DNA of 8,233 nt from positions 1-8,233 of the forward strand of contig JAUXBM010000067.1 in NCBI GenBank assembly GCA_030619415.1. The letters run 5' to 3'. Both the position numbers and the translations under genes were made by a program. Position 1 is the first letter of the stretch, and each line of letters starts with the position of its first letter. Below the pieces are notes generated by a model. That model made no database searches. It saw only the letters and a list, made by a program, of their open reading frames with translations, and was not told the origin of the DNA. Shown in pieces: positions 6,155-8,233 of the stretch. This DNA is from Chlorobiota bacterium. GTDB lineage: Bacteria; Bacteroidota; Bacteroidia; Bacteroidales; F082.

Positions 6155-8197
6155 TTATTTCCAGAAACGCAGCACCAAAACCTCGGCAAGCAGCATCAAG
6201 AGTGCGAAGATAATAAATAGCTTCCATAATTCACTCTCTTTTTGGAGGGCATTTATCACTTCCGAAAAGCCACTGTTCGAGGTATTTATTAAGCGGTAAT
6301 TCTTCAAGCTCGTATTGCTTAATTCTTCATCCAATTCTGACGCTGATAAAAACTCCATTTTTGATTCATCGCGGTTATAATTAAACGCATAAACCTGCCA
6401 TACCGAGTCATTTAACATCAGGTTATAAAATCCATCGCTGACAATGCCATCATGCATATTCATTTCCAACTTTCCGTTGATGAATTGCTGTTCAGGAATA
6501 AAAGAATAATCCCCGTTTAAACGGGCAATACTAAATGGACTTTCCTGCATCGAAGCAGAAGGGATATCAGCATCAACCAGTTTGTCGTCACCAACAGTAT
6601 TAAAAAGTTTGTTGGTGGCATTCCCTGACAAAGCGACGCCGTACATAATCGGGATGAAGAGTGGATGTGATGCAAGATTGCTGTAAACCTCCATTAAAGG
6701 CACCGAAAGCATATACAACTGCCCCTGACCGGTCGTCTTTTTCAAAAGAAAATCATCCCCATTCAACAAACTCACCAATCCTTCTACACCGGAGGCCACG
6801 TTATACCGATACCGGAAATGCTTATGAACGACAGGGAGATTGGCGTTTTCGGGAATTTTGGTAATTGCCTCCCTGAAAAGTTCATGCTGTAATTTGATTC
6901 TCACAACCCTCGATTGATTTGTATCCAATAATGCAATGCGTCCGGCATTCAATGATCTTAGCAATTCATTTTCATCTTCAAAATCATCCCGGTCATCAGG
7001 GATGAAAAACACACTGCCACCCTGCGATAAATAGCTGGAAACCTGGCTTACCAATCCTGATGAAATCTGGGGGATACTGTTTAAGATGATCAGGTTATAA
7101 TTTGAAAACCGGTTGTAGTCCACTTTATGATAATTCACCCGCTTAAGGTGAAACACACTGTCGGACCCGTAAAATGCTGAGAGTTGGTCGCCGCTCACGC
7201 CATTGTGAATTTCCAAAACATTGATGTGCCGGCTCACCTGAAACGAAAAATACAAATTGTCATCAAAGGTGATCGGATAGTCCTCAATTTCGACCAGACC
7301 ATAATGCCAGCCTGCCTGATTAACTGTAAAGTTTACATTAAATATTTCCTGGCTACCGGCTTTTATATCGATTCCGGCAGCAGCCTTTTGTTGTTCATCA
7401 ATGTACACTTTCAGGGGTATTTTTTCCAGGTCGGATGAGGAAGAGTTCCTGATCCTGATTTTCATCCGGATACGTTTTCCCGGTAATATGACCGGATCAA
7501 TAAACCAACATGAATCGACATAAATATTTCTCATCCGGGTTTGCTCCAATGGAAGGAAAATATAATTGCCCACTGTATCTTCAGGGAAATCTTCAAAACC
7601 GGTGGCGTATTTTTGAAAATCAGATATCAAATACATTTCTAAAGCCGGGAAGTCTTTTTCGTTGGCAATCTTTTGCGCAGACCTGATTACACTGGCTAAG
7701 TCCTTCTTTGAAAATGACCGTTTAAAATTGTCGAGCTCAGGCAAGCCGGCCTCTTTGCTCAAAACACGTTTTCCGGATGCCGGCTCGTTGTTTATCAAAA
7801 GGAATCGGGCATCGCGGGGCGACTGCTCCACAATATTCCTGGCCTGCCCGAGTGCCTGGTCAAAGAACCGCCCGTTCTCTCCCTCTGCCATCATGCTAAA
7901 GGAGTTATCGATATAAATCGCCTTTAATATCGAGTTGCCAGGTGGTTCTTTACTGTCTTCGCCCCATTGTGGTTTTGCAAAGGCCAGCACAATGAATATG
8001 ATGGCGAATATCCTCAGCAACAAAACCACCAGGTGTTTCAGTTGATTCTGTTTGCGGGTTTGCGTAGTGATGTTTTTCAGGAATTCAATATTGCTGAACA
8101 TCAATTTTTTATACCTGCGGAAATTGAATAAGTGGATAATTATCGGAATGAGAACTATCAATAGACCATACAAAAATTCCGGGTGAATGAAACTCAT
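6155..8197 (-). CDS. BatA-domain / von Willebrand A membrane protein
   Basis: This 680-residue protein starts with the BatA-type N-terminal domain: FIHPEFLYGLLIVLIPIIIH (3-22), a short cytoplasmic loop with FRRYKK, and a second helix at about 57-74 ending in AKPQW. A von Willebrand A-like domain follows, with DNSFS at 97-101 fitting the metal-binding DxSxS motif and ISDFQ at 191-195 as a later conserved strand. Residues 230-320 look like a beta-sandwich. Residues 325-400 (INVLEI ... GGSVFFIPDD) resemble the amidotransferase-like fold seen in similar proteins, without obvious catalytic residues. A third helix at about 657-676 anchors the C-terminus, so most of the protein probably lies outside the inner membrane. 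True BatA of aerotolerance operons is about half this length, so this is the long Bacteroidota paralogue, whose function is unknown. No MoxR ATPase or other Bat genes are visible. Synteny with parC, 110 nt downstream, does not by itself imply a shared function. Confidence 0.85.
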   Translation of the reverse strand: MSFIHPEFLYGLLIVLIPIIIHLFNFRRYKKLMFSNIEFLKNITTQTRKQNQLKHLVVLLLRIFAIIFIVLAFAKPQWGEDSKEPPGNSILKAIYIDNSFSMMAEGENGRFFDQALGQARNIVEQSPRDARFLLINNEPASGKRVLSKEAGLPELDNFKRSFSKKDLASVIRSAQKIANEKDFPALEMYLISDFQKYATGFEDFPEDTVGNYIFLPLEQTRMRNIYVDSCWFIDPVILPGKRIRMKIRIRNSSSSDLEKIPLKVYIDEQQKAAAGIDIKAGSQEIFNVNFTVNQAGWHYGLVEIEDYPITFDDNLYFSFQVSRHINVLEIHNGVSGDQLSAFYGSDSVFHLKRVNYHKVDYNRFSNYNLIILNSIPQISSGLVSQVSSYLSQGGSVFFIPDDRDDFEDENELLRSLNAGRIALLDTNQSRVVRIKLQHELFREAITKIPENANLPVVHKHFRYRYNVASGVEGLVSLLNGDDFLLKKTTGQGQLYMLSVPLMEVYSNLASHPLFIPIMYGVALSGNATNKLFNTVGDDKLVDADIPSASMQESPFSIARLNGDYSFIPEQQFINGKLEMNMHDGIVSDGFYNLMLNDSVWQVYAFNYNRDESKMEFLSASELDEELSNTSLKNYRLINTSNSGFSEVINALQKESELWKLFIIFALLMLLAEVLVLRFWK

Positions 8198-8220
8198 TGG
8201 AGCGACTCAAATTTTGCTGC

Positions 8221-8228
8221 CAAATGTA
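8221..8228 (-). promoter_or_regulatory. Probable -7 promoter box of the BatA-domain gene
   Basis: The minus strand reads TACATTTG, a full TAnnTTTG match ending 23 nt before the ATG at 8197. The predicted start near 8212-8216 gives a leader of about 15-19 nt, the same geometry as for pyk. The -33 region lies beyond the window edge. Confidence 0.55.
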
Positions 8229-8233
8229 GTGAA

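Overview
The window carries parts of a Bacteroidota chromosome. The evidence is the protein families (a topoisomerase IV A subunit with the HPHGDASI quinolone-region form, a long BatA-domain/vWA protein, an NDEVNTFDF-type ClpS), moderately AT-rich DNA, little Shine-Dalgarno signal, and TAnnTTTG promoter boxes just upstream of four of the five gene starts that lie inside the window. The content looks like ordinary housekeeping sequence, probably from an environmental relative of the Bacteroidales; I cannot name the genus.

Layout: (1) 1-490, minus strand: clpS followed after 4 nt by the first 70 codons of an NfeD-family membrane protein that runs off the left edge. (2) 636-1271, plus strand: a Nudix CoA pyrophosphatase, divergent from clpS, with a promoter box so close to its ATG that the mRNA may be leaderless. 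(3) 1272-1585: a 314-nt spacer containing a repeat rich in CTTTGTG/CACAAAG that folds back on itself, then a promoter box. (4) 1586-3124, plus strand: pyruvate kinase (pyk). (5) 3124-3283: a roughly 160-nt imperfect palindrome with ATACCAA/TTGGTAT ends and CCGTACGG at its centre, filling the gap between two convergent genes. (6) 3300-6044, minus strand: parC, with an internally duplicated C-terminal domain and an acidic tail ending in QMELEF. (7) 6155-8197, minus strand: a BatA-domain/von Willebrand A membrane protein, upstream of parC on the same strand.

The genes do not form one pathway. ClpS and NfeD are probably co-transcribed and both concern protein quality control. The Nudix enzyme and pyk are independent metabolic genes with their own promoters. 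The BatA-like gene and parC may be co-transcribed or only neighbours (110-nt gap). I see no defence locus, CRISPR array, RNA gene, prophage or intact transposon. The most unusual features are the two intergenic folded repeats, a 20-residue insertion next to the active site of the pyruvate kinase, its lysine at the position linked to potassium independence, and the possible sliding-clamp motif at the ParC C-terminus.
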